64,000 nt of DNA from Candidatus Paracaedibacteraceae bacterium (GTDB taxonomy: Bacteria > Pseudomonadota > Alphaproteobacteria > Paracaedibacterales > CAIOTO01), in NCBI GenBank assembly GCA_030694965.1, contig JAUYTZ010000018.1:145559-209558 (forward strand), written 5' to 3'. The notes under the pieces were generated by a model. That model ran no database searches. It was not told the DNA's origin and was given only the letters and a program-made list of their open reading frames with translations. A program made the translations under genes and the position numbers. Each line of letters opens with the position of its first letter. The first letter of the stretch is position 1. Positions 19,782-29,215 of this stretch are shown piece after piece.

Positions 19782-21020
19782 TTAACGCTTAATTTCAGCT
19801 TTATTTTTGGTGTCAATTACCTTTGCAACACATGAATCTGACCAGACATTTAAGGCAGTTTCAATCATATCAATAATGCTGTAAAAAGGCAAAATTAAGC
19901 CAAGTAAAACGATCGGAACATTCATACTGGTAAGTAAGCTTGCGCTTAGGAAAAAGCACCCCATGGGTACGCCAGCATTACCGATAGCTGCAACAGTCGC
20001 AATGAAAACCCACAACAACATGGTCATGATGCTTATTTCCATGCCATTATTTTGCATGAGGTAAATTACGGTTGTAAATATAAAAGCAGCACACCCATTC
20101 ATATTGATGGATGTGCAAAGCGGTAAAACGAAACGGCTAACCTTTGGCGATATTTCAAGATTTTTTTCAGCTGTTTCCATTGTTACAGGCAAAGTACCTG
20201 CTGATGATTTTGAAAAAAATGCCATTGTTAAAGCTGGTAGCATTGCTTTCATTGCGGCAAATGGCTTGATATTGTTTATAGATAAAAATGCAGGTAGCAC
20301 AATAAGCCCTTGAATTACATTAGCTAAAACGACCACAGCTAAGTAACCAGCAAGACCACTGATATCAACACCACTTTTAAGTTGAATAATTGTTGCTGTG
20401 ATAAAGCCATAAAGGGCAATAGGAATAATTTTAACAACCCAGCCCGTGATTACTAGAAAAATGCCATGGCTTCCTTTAAAGAAATTCGTGATAATATGGC
20501 GTGATTCAACGTCTGGAATATAGCGAATAGCAATTCCTATTACCATGCTTATAAAAAGCGCGCCCATCACGTGGTGGTCCAGGAATGGGGAAAAGATATT
20601 AGCTGGAATAAGGTTGGCAAGATAATCGAAGTAATTGCTTTTTGATGATTCATTGGTTGCTGTGTTAATGACTTGGTTTAATGCTGAAATATTTTTTGGT
20701 GAAATAATTAAGTACAACACAAACGCAACGCTGGCAGCTAAAATTGTTGTGCTAAGTGTGTAAAATAATGTTCGTTGCCATATACGTTTCATTTCTTTGT
20801 CTGCGCTGTATTGTGAAAGTGTAACAATAATTGAAAGGGCTATAATAGGAAGGCTTATGCATTTGAAAACCTTAATAAAGATATCTGAGATGATAAGGCC
20901 TGTGCTTTGCAATGCATTAATATTCGATATGCCACTGAGGATGCCTAGCGTGATAGCAACTAAGTAAATGATAGCAAGACTTGGTCTTTTTTTTGTTTTT
21001 AATAGATGTTGTGTGCACAT
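19782..21020 (-). CDS. Dicarboxylate/amino acid:cation symporter (DAACS family)
   Basis: A 412-residue membrane protein. The re-entrant loop motif FFSKSSAGTLPVTMETAEKN and the later TSINMNGCAAFIFT correspond to the serine-rich hairpin and the NMDGT transport motif of GltP/DctA-type symporters. They import glutamate, aspartate or C4-dicarboxylates with Na+ or H+. Here the second motif is NMNGC instead of NMDGT, so substrate preference may differ from classical glutamate carriers. Typical length. Likely role: uptake of host-derived dicarboxylates or amino acids. Confidence 0.87.
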   Translation of the reverse strand: MCTQHLLKTKKRPSLAIIYLVAITLGILSGISNINALQSTGLIISDIFIKVFKCISLPIIALSIIVTLSQYSADKEMKRIWQRTLFYTLSTTILAASVAFVLYLIISPKNISALNQVINTATNESSKSNYFDYLANLIPANIFSPFLDHHVMGALFISMVIGIAIRYIPDVESRHIITNFFKGSHGIFLVITGWVVKIIPIALYGFITATIIQLKSGVDISGLAGYLAVVVLANVIQGLIVLPAFLSINNIKPFAAMKAMLPALTMAFFSKSSAGTLPVTMETAEKNLEISPKVSRFVLPLCTSINMNGCAAFIFTTVIYLMQNNGMEISIMTMLLWVFIATVAAIGNAGVPMGCFFLSASLLTSMNVPIVLLGLILPFYSIIDMIETALNVWSDSCVAKVIDTKNKAEIKR

Positions 21021-21262
21021 AACAGTAATCTCACAGCTTTTAAATTATAAATTGATTTGTGATGAATTGGAAAAAAAGATAAATGATACTATCAGCAACA
21101 ACAGCAGGGTAATGCTGAAGTGCCTATGTTTTGTAACGTAATGGCAAAAATAACGCTTTTTATGAAACGAATCAAACTAAAAACCTAAAGTGAGTTTAAA
21201 AAACAACATAACTTCTTAAAAGCTAGCAGATTTAAAGTGTGTGATCAATCCACTAAAATTTT

Positions 21263-22099
21263 TCAGGGAATGAGTTTCAGTTTCTTTGTGAAGTTAACTA
21301 ATGCGTTTATTAGATCTACAGCATTTAAATTGTTGTGACCTTTAAGCGGAAAATAAACATTTGTTTTTGGATCGTGTGCTGCTTTAAATAATATTTTACC
21401 ATCTTCGATAGGGACTATTTTATCTTGTTCCCCATGCATGATCAACATGGGGCTGTGAATATGCTTAATCTTGCTTAAAGAATCAAAACGATCTGCTATA
21501 AAAAATTTTACAGGAAGCCATGGATAAAGATCTTGTCCTCGCTCAGCAATCGATGTGTAGGGGGATTCTAAGATCAAAGCGGCCATGGAAAATTCAGTGG
21601 CCATTTGAATGGCCACACCGGTGCCAAGTGACCTGCCATAGAAAATGATTTTCTTTTTGGATAATTTTAAATTTTGAACAGCGTATTTGATGATTGTTCG
21701 TGCATCTTGATAAATGCCAGCTTCTGAGGGGGTGCCTTGACTTGATCCGTATCCTCTGTAGCTGAGTGCTAAAACACCAAAGCCGGTGTGGGTTAGCGAC
21801 TTTAAAAAAAGGGCGTAATCACCTAAATGACCTGTTTTTCCGTGAAAATAAATGACAGTTGGGAATCCACTTTGTGCTGGACGATGCCACGCTTGCACAA
21901 TTGTTCCATCTGGCGTTTTTAAGCGTAAATCTTCGAAATTTTGCAGTCCATATGTTTTTGGTGATTGTATGTTTGTACTTGGAGCGTAGATGAGATGACG
22001 CTGAAATCCCCATACTAAGAAGCAAGTGATTACATAAAAAAGAAACAGTGTTGGGATAATATATTTTAATTTGGAGGTCAATTTCATAATATGGTACAA
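21263..22099 (-). CDS. Membrane-anchored alpha/beta hydrolase (BEM46/ABHD13-like)
   Basis: A 278-residue protein with one N-terminal transmembrane segment (YIIPTLFLFYVITCFLVWGF) and then an alpha/beta hydrolase domain. The nucleophile elbow is FYGRSLGTG, the oxyanion region VIYFHGKTGH, the acid lies in MHGEQDKIVP and the histidine in LKGHNNLN. These features match the BEM46/ABHD13 group, which anchors the catalytic domain to the membrane. The substrate is unknown; an esterase or peptidase role is possible. Confidence 0.85.
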   Translation of the reverse strand: MYHIMKLTSKLKYIIPTLFLFYVITCFLVWGFQRHLIYAPSTNIQSPKTYGLQNFEDLRLKTPDGTIVQAWHRPAQSGFPTVIYFHGKTGHLGDYALFLKSLTHTGFGVLALSYRGYGSSQGTPSEAGIYQDARTIIKYAVQNLKLSKKKIIFYGRSLGTGVAIQMATEFSMAALILESPYTSIAERGQDLYPWLPVKFFIADRFDSLSKIKHIHSPMLIMHGEQDKIVPIEDGKILFKAAHDPKTNVYFPLKGHNNLNAVDLINALVNFTKKLKLIP

Positions 22100-22160
22100 A
22101 CTTTTTAAAGCGTTTCCTTTTAAATACCCATAGATTATTTTTTTTGCTATTTATAATAAG

Positions 22161-23003
22161 CTAATTTTTATAAACAGTTAGAGACTGTTTTACGTCAGAC
22201 CTTTTGTCTATTAAATTTAAAATTTTGCTATCATTTTTCTGTTCTTCGCGTGGTGCAAACAAAGCGCGACCACGCTGATCCGCATCCTGTGCTGGGTCAC
22301 ACAAATAATAAACAGCTAGGCTTTTACGGAAAACATCCTCAGGAACGCTTAACTTGCGGCTCATTCCATGCCAAGAATTTTGAGTTGTGTCAAAAATAAC
22401 AGCTCTGTTAAATATAGGTTCAACTTCTTTGACTAAATTTTTTGGTTGGCTCATTTCAGCGCAGTGCGTCCACAACCCTAGGTGACCACCATGCTCTTCT
22501 TTTAATTCTTTTGAAAGATAAACAATGATGTTTAATTTTCTTTGTAGTTTTAATTTTGGATGTATAGAATAATCTAAATGCGGATTTAAATTTCCACCAT
22601 TACCATGCATATGCCATCCTCCTCCATGTAAACCACTGTCAGGGTAAAGCTTTAATTCCAAGGAATCTGATAACATATTTATAAATTTATCGCTATTTAG
22701 TTCTGAAAAAACTTTATATGTTAATTCAGGAAAAAGGTTCCAGTTGTTTAAAGCCTTTTTATGCTCTATAGCATTCTCATATACATACCATTCTTTTGAA
22801 TTATAATCTAAAAATTCATTACTTATTTTATTGGCTATGGTTTCATCAAAAAAATTATCAATAACTACATGATCAAATGGAAATTGTTTTTTAAAATTAG
22901 TTAAGTATTTATAAATTTTATTATAATTAATCATATTTTTTTTCTTTGTTTCCTTATATGGAGTGCTTTTTATATTAAATTTAGCATCTTTATTTCTTGT
23001 CAT
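22161..23003 (-). CDS. 2OG-Fe(II) oxygenase family protein
   Basis: The 280-residue protein carries the double-stranded beta-helix iron ligands of 2-oxoglutarate oxygenases: NPHLDY (HxD) and a distal SWHGM histidine, with RKSLAVYYL providing a likely 2OG-binding arginine. Similar prolyl-4-hydroxylase-like proteins hydroxylate side chains or sugar moieties. The first 22 residues are basic and poorly conserved-looking; an internal ATG at MINYNKIYK (residue 23) may be the true start. It is AT-rich and divergent from valS, sharing a 195-base promoter region. Confidence 0.75.
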   Translation of the reverse strand: MTRNKDAKFNIKSTPYKETKKKNMINYNKIYKYLTNFKKQFPFDHVVIDNFFDETIANKISNEFLDYNSKEWYVYENAIEHKKALNNWNLFPELTYKVFSELNSDKFINMLSDSLELKLYPDSGLHGGGWHMHGNGGNLNPHLDYSIHPKLKLQRKLNIIVYLSKELKEEHGGHLGLWTHCAEMSQPKNLVKEVEPIFNRAVIFDTTQNSWHGMSRKLSVPEDVFRKSLAVYYLCDPAQDADQRGRALFAPREEQKNDSKILNLIDKRSDVKQSLTVYKN

Positions 23004-23127
23004 TCAATTGCACTTCGGAATTAAAAGAGCAATGAGTTTTTGTTCGATTCTAAATGCAAAATAACTACCGTTTAGAAGGAAATTAACAAATAATATTACA
23101 TGCTTCTTGTTTTCTGCAAAGACATAT

Positions 23128-23156
23128 TTGCTTTTGCAAAACAATCAACATATTAT
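23128..23156 (+). promoter_or_regulatory. Putative promoter of valS
   Basis: TTGCTT, a 17-base spacer and TATTAT lie 43 bases upstream of the valS start. Based on consensus match only. Confidence 0.4.
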
Positions 23157-23198
23157 ATGCACAAGATAATAACTATAAATTAATTATACGAGTATATC

Positions 23199-25787
23199 AT
23201 GCTAGATAAATTTTTTAATCCCCAAGCTGTTGAAAATCGTCTTTACCAAAAGACGGAACCTTTTTTTGCATGCGATAAAACGGTAAATCGTGAAACTTAT
23301 ACTATTATGATGCCTCCGCCGAATGTAACAGGCAGTTTGCATTTGGGGCACGCATTGAATGATACATTGCAAGATATATTAATTCGTTATTATCGCAAAA
23401 AAGGAAAAGATGTTCTTTGGCAGCCAGGTACAGATCATGCTGGCATTGCAACACAAATTGTTGTTGAACGCCAATTAGCCGAAGAAGGTTTAACCCGTCA
23501 TGATTTAGGACGTGACGCCTTTATTGACAAAGTATGGGAATGGAAAGAAAAATCTGGAAATACGATTGTTAATCAAAAACGTCGCTTATGTATTTCGCCT
23601 GATTGGGAACGTGCGCGTTTTACTATGGATGAGGGACTTTCTCGCGCCGTTGTGAAAGTATTTGTGCAGTTGCACCAAGAAGGGCTTATTTATCGTGCGA
23701 AACGTTTAGTAAATTGGGATACGGCTTTACAGACAGCAATTTCAGATTTAGAAGTTGAAACGCGCGAGCAAAAAGGCCATATGTGGCATATTAATTATAA
23801 AGTTCAAGGAACAGATACATTCATCACTGTTGCAACAACGCGTCCTGAAACGCTTTTTGGTGACACGGCCGTTGCCGTGCATCCTGAAGATGAACGTTAT
23901 CAGCATCTCATTGGCAAAATGGTGCATCTGCCATTAACTGATCGTTTGATTCCAATTATTGCAGACACGTATTGTGATAAAGAAAAAGGAACAGGCGCAG
24001 TTAAAATTACACCTGGTCATGACATGAATGACTTTGCAGTTGGGCAGCGAAATAAGTTGCCATTGATTAACATTATGGATTCAAAAGGTCTGCTGATTGA
24101 TCCTGTGCCGTCTGAATATGTTGGTTTAACATTTCCAAAAGCACGTGCAAAAGTATTGGCTGCATTAGAGGCACAAGAGTTACTTGTGAAAATAGAGCCA
24201 ATTACAAATCAAGTACCTTATAGTGAACGTAGTAACGTTGAAGTTCAGCCATGGCTTACCGATCAGTGGTTTATTGATGCTGAAACGTTGGCGGCGCCTG
24301 CACTTAAAGCTGTTGAAGATGGCCGTACAGAATTTTTCCCAAAGAATTGGGAAAATACGTATTTTGAGTGGATGCGCAATATTCAGCCCTGGTGTATTTC
24401 ACGTCAGATTTGGTGGGGGCATCAAATTCCAGCATGGCATGCAAAAGATGGCAGGATTTTTGTTGCTGAATCTCAAGAAGAGGCTCAAAAACAAGCGGGT
24501 TCTGGTGTAGAATTGACACGCGATCCTGATGTTTTAGATACGTGGTTTTCCTCTGCATTGTGGCCATTTAGCACACTAGGTTGGCCTGACAAGACGCCTG
24601 AACTAGATCGCTATTATCCAACAGAACTTTTGACAACGGGTTTTGATATTATCTTTTTCTGGGTTGCCCGTATGATGATGATGGGTATGCATTTTATGGG
24701 TGAAGTTCCATTTAAAACGGTTTACATCCATGCTTTGGTGCGTGATGAAAAAGGTCAAAAAATGTCAAAGTCAAAAGGCAACATTATTGATCCATTGGTG
24801 TTGATTGATAAGTTTGGCGCAGATGCATTGCGGTTCACATTAGCGCAATTAGCAGCGCCAGGGCGTGACGTTAAAATTGGTGAAGCGCGTGTTGAAAGCT
24901 GCCGAAATTTTATTACAAAAATATGGAATGCTGCACGCTTTTTGGAAATGAATGAATGTACGTACGATCCAGCATTTGATCCTGCTGCGGCAAAAAGCCC
25001 TGTAAATCAATGGATCATTAAAAAAACAGTTGAAATGATTAACGATGTTTCGCGTGAAATTGAAGGGTACCGTTTTGATTTGGCTGCTGGCGCTTTGTAT
25101 CATTTCTTATGGGGTGCTTATTGCGATATTTATGTTGAATGCTTAAAGCCACTTTTGACAGAACCTCAAATTGCAGATGAGACACGTAAAACAGCGATGT
25201 GGGTATTGGTTCAGTTCTTAAAAGCTTCGAACCCAATTATGCCTATGGTAACTGAACATTTATGGGAAGAGTTCGTTGGTGCTGATCAGCCAACATTGAT
25301 GGAACAGTCTTGGCCTGAACTTTCGATACCTTGCTCTGATGCGATTAAGGGTGTGGATTGGGCTGTTACTTTTGTTCAAGAAGTGCGTTCATTAAAAGGT
25401 CTGCTTGGTATATCAGGTGCAATTCGCGTACCATTAATCAGTCAAGGGTCAGAAAAAGATAATGTGCTTTTAACGCAGCATTGGGCATGGATTAGTCACT
25501 TGGCACGTTTGAGTGATCTTGAAAACGACGGTAAAGGGGTTCCTTTTGTTGTTTCTGGTAGCACTTTTGTTCTTGCGATTAATGATGTCATTCATACGGA
25601 TGATGTTAAGAAAGTGCTTCAAAATAAGCACGATACGCTTTCAACTGAAGTTGCACATTTGTCTAAGAAATTAACGAACGAGGCTTTTAAAAATGCAAAA
25701 CCTGATGTATGGCAAGTTGATTTTGATTTGCATGCACTTAAAACAATTGAGGTTGCAAAAATTCAAGGCATTTTAGCTGCACTTTAG
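23199..25787 (+). CDS. valS: Valine--tRNA ligase
   Basis: An 862-residue class I synthetase. The HIGH box is HLGHALN, preceded by MMPPPNVTGSL. The editing (CP1) domain follows with TTRPETLFGDTAVAVHPED, and the KMSKS box is KMSKSKGN. The C-terminal anticodon-binding domain ends with a coiled-coil arm (about residues 800-860), as in bacterial ValRS. Charges tRNA-Val in the cytoplasm. No good Shine-Dalgarno precedes the ATG. A hairpin terminator follows. Confidence 0.98.
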   Translation: MLDKFFNPQAVENRLYQKTEPFFACDKTVNRETYTIMMPPPNVTGSLHLGHALNDTLQDILIRYYRKKGKDVLWQPGTDHAGIATQIVVERQLAEEGLTRHDLGRDAFIDKVWEWKEKSGNTIVNQKRRLCISPDWERARFTMDEGLSRAVVKVFVQLHQEGLIYRAKRLVNWDTALQTAISDLEVETREQKGHMWHINYKVQGTDTFITVATTRPETLFGDTAVAVHPEDERYQHLIGKMVHLPLTDRLIPIIADTYCDKEKGTGAVKITPGHDMNDFAVGQRNKLPLINIMDSKGLLIDPVPSEYVGLTFPKARAKVLAALEAQELLVKIEPITNQVPYSERSNVEVQPWLTDQWFIDAETLAAPALKAVEDGRTEFFPKNWENTYFEWMRNIQPWCISRQIWWGHQIPAWHAKDGRIFVAESQEEAQKQAGSGVELTRDPDVLDTWFSSALWPFSTLGWPDKTPELDRYYPTELLTTGFDIIFFWVARMMMMGMHFMGEVPFKTVYIHALVRDEKGQKMSKSKGNIIDPLVLIDKFGADALRFTLAQLAAPGRDVKIGEARVESCRNFITKIWNAARFLEMNECTYDPAFDPAAAKSPVNQWIIKKTVEMINDVSREIEGYRFDLAAGALYHFLWGAYCDIYVECLKPLLTEPQIADETRKTAMWVLVQFLKASNPIMPMVTEHLWEEFVGADQPTLMEQSWPELSIPCSDAIKGVDWAVTFVQEVRSLKGLLGISGAIRVPLISQGSEKDNVLLTQHWAWISHLARLSDLENDGKGVPFVVSGSTFVLAINDVIHTDDVKKVLQNKHDTLSTEVAHLSKKLTNEAFKNAKPDVWQVDFDLHALKTIEVAKIQGILAAL

Positions 25788-25803
25788 TTTTTCTTAAATG
25801 TTT

Positions 25804-25841
25804 TGGTGTATGGCATTATAAAGCTGTACACCATTTTTTTT
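25804..25841 (+). terminator. Rho-independent terminator after valS
   Basis: TGGTGTA (25804-25810) pairs with TACACCA (25827-25833), with an inner GGC/GCT pairing, and is followed directly by eight T residues. Confidence 0.8.
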
Positions 25842-25868
25842 GTTTTATGAGTAGAAAAAGGTGCGTTA

Positions 25869-27281
25869 ATGAAAATATTTTATGTGTGCGCTTTCTTTTT
25901 TTCTTCTTTGGTAATGGCGCGTGTGCGTGCTACAGATAATTTTTCAGTTGAAATGACACATCAGTTTGATCACCTGCCGCTACTTCTTCATAGAGACGCA
26001 TGCTCATTTTGGGATGAAACGCGTGCTAAAATTGAAGAAAACCCCCAAAATATTTTTGAGCTATGCATAAAAGAAAATATGTTGGGCAGTGATTCTTCTT
26101 TTGATGCTAAATTAAATGTGCAGCAATTTCTTCCATGTGCATCAAAGGAAGTGTCATACGAAGACAGCCGACGGACTTTTTTGCAGCGTTTTGAAACAAC
26201 ATTGAATCAGCTTATTAAAGATCACCAAAATATATTCGCTTATTTCTTTATGGGACTAGCTTATATTAATCAAGGCATTAGTGATCAAGGTAATCTTAAG
26301 GAAAATCGTACTAAAGGTCTTAGGTTTATCACTATTGCTGCAGATGGGTATTTAAAGCCAGCCTTACTTTTTTTAAAGTGTTATTATGCAAATAATTCAA
26401 AGAAATCAAAACATATCGAAGATAAAATTTTAAAAATCCAAGATCTTAAAGCGACTTATGATGAAGAGGGAAGTAAGCTTCAAAATGAATCTCTTATATA
26501 TATGGTTGCGAAAATAATAGACGGAGATTACTTTGATACGTTTGTGATGGAAGAATCTATGATAGCAGAGGAATCCATGAAGGTTGAACGCATGAAGTTT
26601 GAGCCGATGAAGATTGAACATGTGAAAGTTAAACATATAAGTTATAAGGCGCTTTATTATGATAAATTCGTACGATCTATTTGTGCAAAGTTAACAACTA
26701 AATCTTCAGATTTAAAAGCGCGTGAGATATTTTACAAAGGACTTGTTGCTGAATTTACTAAAACAACTAGAGGGTATATTCAATCAATAGCGTACACATG
26801 GTTGGATCCAATTTCTAGTAAACTCGTGCTTGGTGTGCCTATTACTGTTGCTGTATTGTCTTATTATTACAATCTTCCTGTTGGTATGATTGCTTCTATT
26901 TTTGGTGGTGTTGGTGCTTTAAATACTTTTTGTAAAATTCCAGTTTTTGCCACAATGGAATCAGAACTATTAGAAAATGAGATTGTCTTGACCGCATTAT
27001 GTCTTACACTGCGAACCGAAGTGTATAGCAACCATGAGGCCGTTGCCAGCCAAGCATCTCATTTATGGTTTTATATGCCGTCTTATTTTGGAATGGTTAA
27101 GCATAAGGCTTTAAGCTATGTCGTATGGGAAAATAATGTATCGCTAAATTTGCCTCCCCAAAAAATAAATCAATCTTTGTTCAATAAGTGTTTTTCAAAT
27201 AATTATAATTATTTTTTAAATTGGTGTTTTAAAAAAAATAAAATTAAAATAGATGAATTTGACATTGAAAGTGGTTTATAA
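25869..27281 (+). CDS. Exported protein of unknown function with short tandem repeats
   Basis: I do not recognise this 470-residue protein. It starts with a signal peptide (FYVCAFFFSSLVMARVRA). Residues ~120-180 (YFFMGLAYINQG, then ADGYLKPALLFLKCYY) faintly resemble TPR or Sel1-like helical repeats. Residues ~237-256 are a run of five-residue repeats of the form MK-x-E-x (MKVER, MKFEP, MKIEH, VKVKH). A hydrophobic hairpin near residues 317-350 (LVLGVPITVAVLSYYYNLPV) may insert in a membrane. The last ~40 residues are Asn- and Lys-rich. It follows valS after a terminator, so it is probably transcribed on its own. A host-interaction role is possible but unproven. Confidence 0.6.
   Translation: MKIFYVCAFFFSSLVMARVRATDNFSVEMTHQFDHLPLLLHRDACSFWDETRAKIEENPQNIFELCIKENMLGSDSSFDAKLNVQQFLPCASKEVSYEDSRRTFLQRFETTLNQLIKDHQNIFAYFFMGLAYINQGISDQGNLKENRTKGLRFITIAADGYLKPALLFLKCYYANNSKKSKHIEDKILKIQDLKATYDEEGSKLQNESLIYMVAKIIDGDYFDTFVMEESMIAEESMKVERMKFEPMKIEHVKVKHISYKALYYDKFVRSICAKLTTKSSDLKAREIFYKGLVAEFTKTTRGYIQSIAYTWLDPISSKLVLGVPITVAVLSYYYNLPVGMIASIFGGVGALNTFCKIPVFATMESELLENEIVLTALCLTLRTEVYSNHEAVASQASHLWFYMPSYFGMVKHKALSYVVWENNVSLNLPPQKINQSLFNKCFSNNYNYFLNWCFKKNKIKIDEFDIESGL
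26577..26636 (+). repeat. 15-base tandem repeat inside the 470-residue ORF
   Basis: Four consecutive in-frame 15-base units encode MKVER, MKFEP, MKIEH and VKVKH, preceded by a looser MEES-MIAEES pair. Units differ at several bases, so the array is old or under relaxed selection. Confidence 0.75.
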
Positions 27282-27394
27282 ACCTATAAGATCTATTTAT
27301 TTTCTCTATGCCAATAAATAAAAGAATGGTAAAATTTTGTACAAGCGTTTTTTTTGCTTTGTGCAAAGATTAAAAGCGAAAAGTTGGATATGAT

Positions 27395-28042
27395 ATGAAT
27401 TTAAAATTAGCACAATTAATTGTTTTTTTGAGTGTATGTATATTTTTTGGTACATACAAAAGTAATGCAGAAAATAATGCTACGTCTAAGCTGACCATTC
27501 AAAAAAAAGCTAAGCCAAAAATGCTGCATAATCCACTTCGTAAGATGGCGGCCGATATAAAAGAGGCTATTGAAGAATACAAGAAAGAGCGTCAGTTTGC
27601 GCAACAGCGGGGCGTGGAGGGTTATTACGATGAATTACTAAATGATGCGAATGATTTAGTGAAAGAAATTGAAGCTGTTTCAAATGAGCAAAATACAAAA
27701 GGACGATTTTTTTCTAAAAAAGATGCAAGGTCACGTGAGGAAACGTTGCGTTTACTTGAATTAATGCAGCATCGAACAAAGCCATTTAGTACATTGCTTT
27801 GGAAAATCAATCGCATGATTGCTGATATAAAAGATGAGGTGATGATGCCTGATCAACCTTTGCAACAAGAGATGGGATTTTCTGTGCCCTTAGTTCCAAG
27901 TACAAAAAAAGTACAATCAAGAGAAGTAGCGCCGTTACCTAAAAAGCAAGACGAAGATGAAGTTGTGATTAAGCCTATCATCAAAGTTAAAGGAACAAGT
28001 GCATTTCCTGATGAAGACGAGTTGCATAAAATTAATAGATAA
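27395..28042 (+). CDS. Exported charged coiled-coil protein, unknown function
   Basis: A 215-residue protein not recognised. It begins with a signal peptide (LAQLIVFLSVCIFFGTYKSNA). The mature part is highly charged and predicted helical, with Lys/Glu-rich stretches (KEAIEEYKKERQFAQQ and DANDLVKEIEAVS) suited to coiled coil between residues ~50 and ~150. The tail is Pro/Lys/Asp-rich. It lies between the previous orphan and the ferredoxin reductase gene on the same strand. Confidence 0.6.
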   Translation: MNLKLAQLIVFLSVCIFFGTYKSNAENNATSKLTIQKKAKPKMLHNPLRKMAADIKEAIEEYKKERQFAQQRGVEGYYDELLNDANDLVKEIEAVSNEQNTKGRFFSKKDARSREETLRLLELMQHRTKPFSTLLWKINRMIADIKDEVMMPDQPLQQEMGFSVPLVPSTKKVQSREVAPLPKKQDEDEVVIKPIIKVKGTSAFPDEDELHKINR

Positions 28043-28112
28043 GAATATATTCTTGTCTAAAAAAATGTTATAAAAGCCCATATATTTAATTAAATAAGAT
28101 AGAGCTTTTGTA

Positions 28113-29132
28113 ATGTTTGAGACTGATGTAGTTATTATTGGTGCTGGCCCTGTGGGGCTTTTTTCTATTTTTGAATGTGGCATGTTAAAATTAAAGTGCC
28201 ATGTTTTTGATGCGCTTGATGCAACAGGCGGTCAATGTGCCGCACTTTATCCTGAAAAGCCTATTTATGATATTCCCGCTCATCCACATATAGCTGGTGC
28301 TGATTTGGCTTCAAATTTGCTTGAGCAAGCTAAGCCTTTTAATCCAACATTTCACTTAAGCGAACAAGTTGTTCGTCTTGAGGCACTTAATGATCAAGGG
28401 TCACTTTTTGAAATCGAAGGGTCTAGTGGCACTATCGTGCGTTGTAAAAGTATTATCATTGCGGCAGGGGTAGGGGCATTTGGCCCGAATCGTCCACCAC
28501 TTGACGGGATTGAATCTTTCGAAGGAAAATCTGTACATTACTATGTTAAGTCACGCGAAGTATATCGTGACAAACATGTTGTGATTGCTGGTGGAGGCGA
28601 TTCTGCTGTTGATTGGGCGTTGTCTTTATCTGAGATAGCAGCATCTGTTTCTGTTGTGCATAGACGCGCAAAGTTTAGGGCGGCACCAGAAAGTGAAGCA
28701 AAATTAAAAGAATTATCAGAGCAAGGCAAGATTAGACTTGTTGTTCCCTTTCAACTAGCTTCATTAGAAGGTTGTGATGGTGTTTTAACAAGTGTTGGTG
28801 TTGAAACGCTTGATGGTCAAAAAGAAATGCTAAAAGCAGATTATATGCTGGCATTTTTTGGTCTTTCAATGAACCTTGGTCCGATTACTGAGTGGGAGCT
28901 TGGTTTTACAAATAATAACATCGCAATTGATCCAATGACAGGTGCAACAAACCGCTCTGGGATTTATGCCATAGGTGATGTGGCGACATACCCGCATAAA
29001 TTAAAATTAATTTTGACAGGTTTTGCTGAGGCAGCACAAGCTGCGCACGCGATTCGTTCACATTTATATCCTGATGAAATTGTTCATTTTGAGTATTCAA
29101 CAACAAAAGGTGTTCCAGGTGACTTGAATTAA
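28113..29132 (+). CDS. Ferredoxin/flavodoxin--NADP+ reductase, thioredoxin-reductase-like
   Basis: A 339-residue flavoprotein. FAD is bound by the N-terminal VIIGAGPVGLF (GxGxxG at 10-15) with GGQCAALYPEKPIYDIPA, and NADPH by VIAGGGDSAVDWALSL. The C-terminal IYAIGDVATYP closes the FAD site. It lacks the CxxC redox pair of true thioredoxin reductases, which identifies the type 2 FNR group (YumC-like). It supplies or withdraws electrons from ferredoxin, for example for Fe-S cluster assembly. Single copy here, with no ferredoxin gene nearby. Confidence 0.93.
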   Translation: MFETDVVIIGAGPVGLFSIFECGMLKLKCHVFDALDATGGQCAALYPEKPIYDIPAHPHIAGADLASNLLEQAKPFNPTFHLSEQVVRLEALNDQGSLFEIEGSSGTIVRCKSIIIAAGVGAFGPNRPPLDGIESFEGKSVHYYVKSREVYRDKHVVIAGGGDSAVDWALSLSEIAASVSVVHRRAKFRAAPESEAKLKELSEQGKIRLVVPFQLASLEGCDGVLTSVGVETLDGQKEMLKADYMLAFFGLSMNLGPITEWELGFTNNNIAIDPMTGATNRSGIYAIGDVATYPHKLKLILTGFAEAAQAAHAIRSHLYPDEIVHFEYSTTKGVPGDLN

Positions 29133-29215
29133 TAATTTTTTGTAAGAAAGATTGCTTTTAAATTTCTATGTGTTTATATATAATGTGTTTAAAAATAAAT
29201 AATATAGGATGAACT

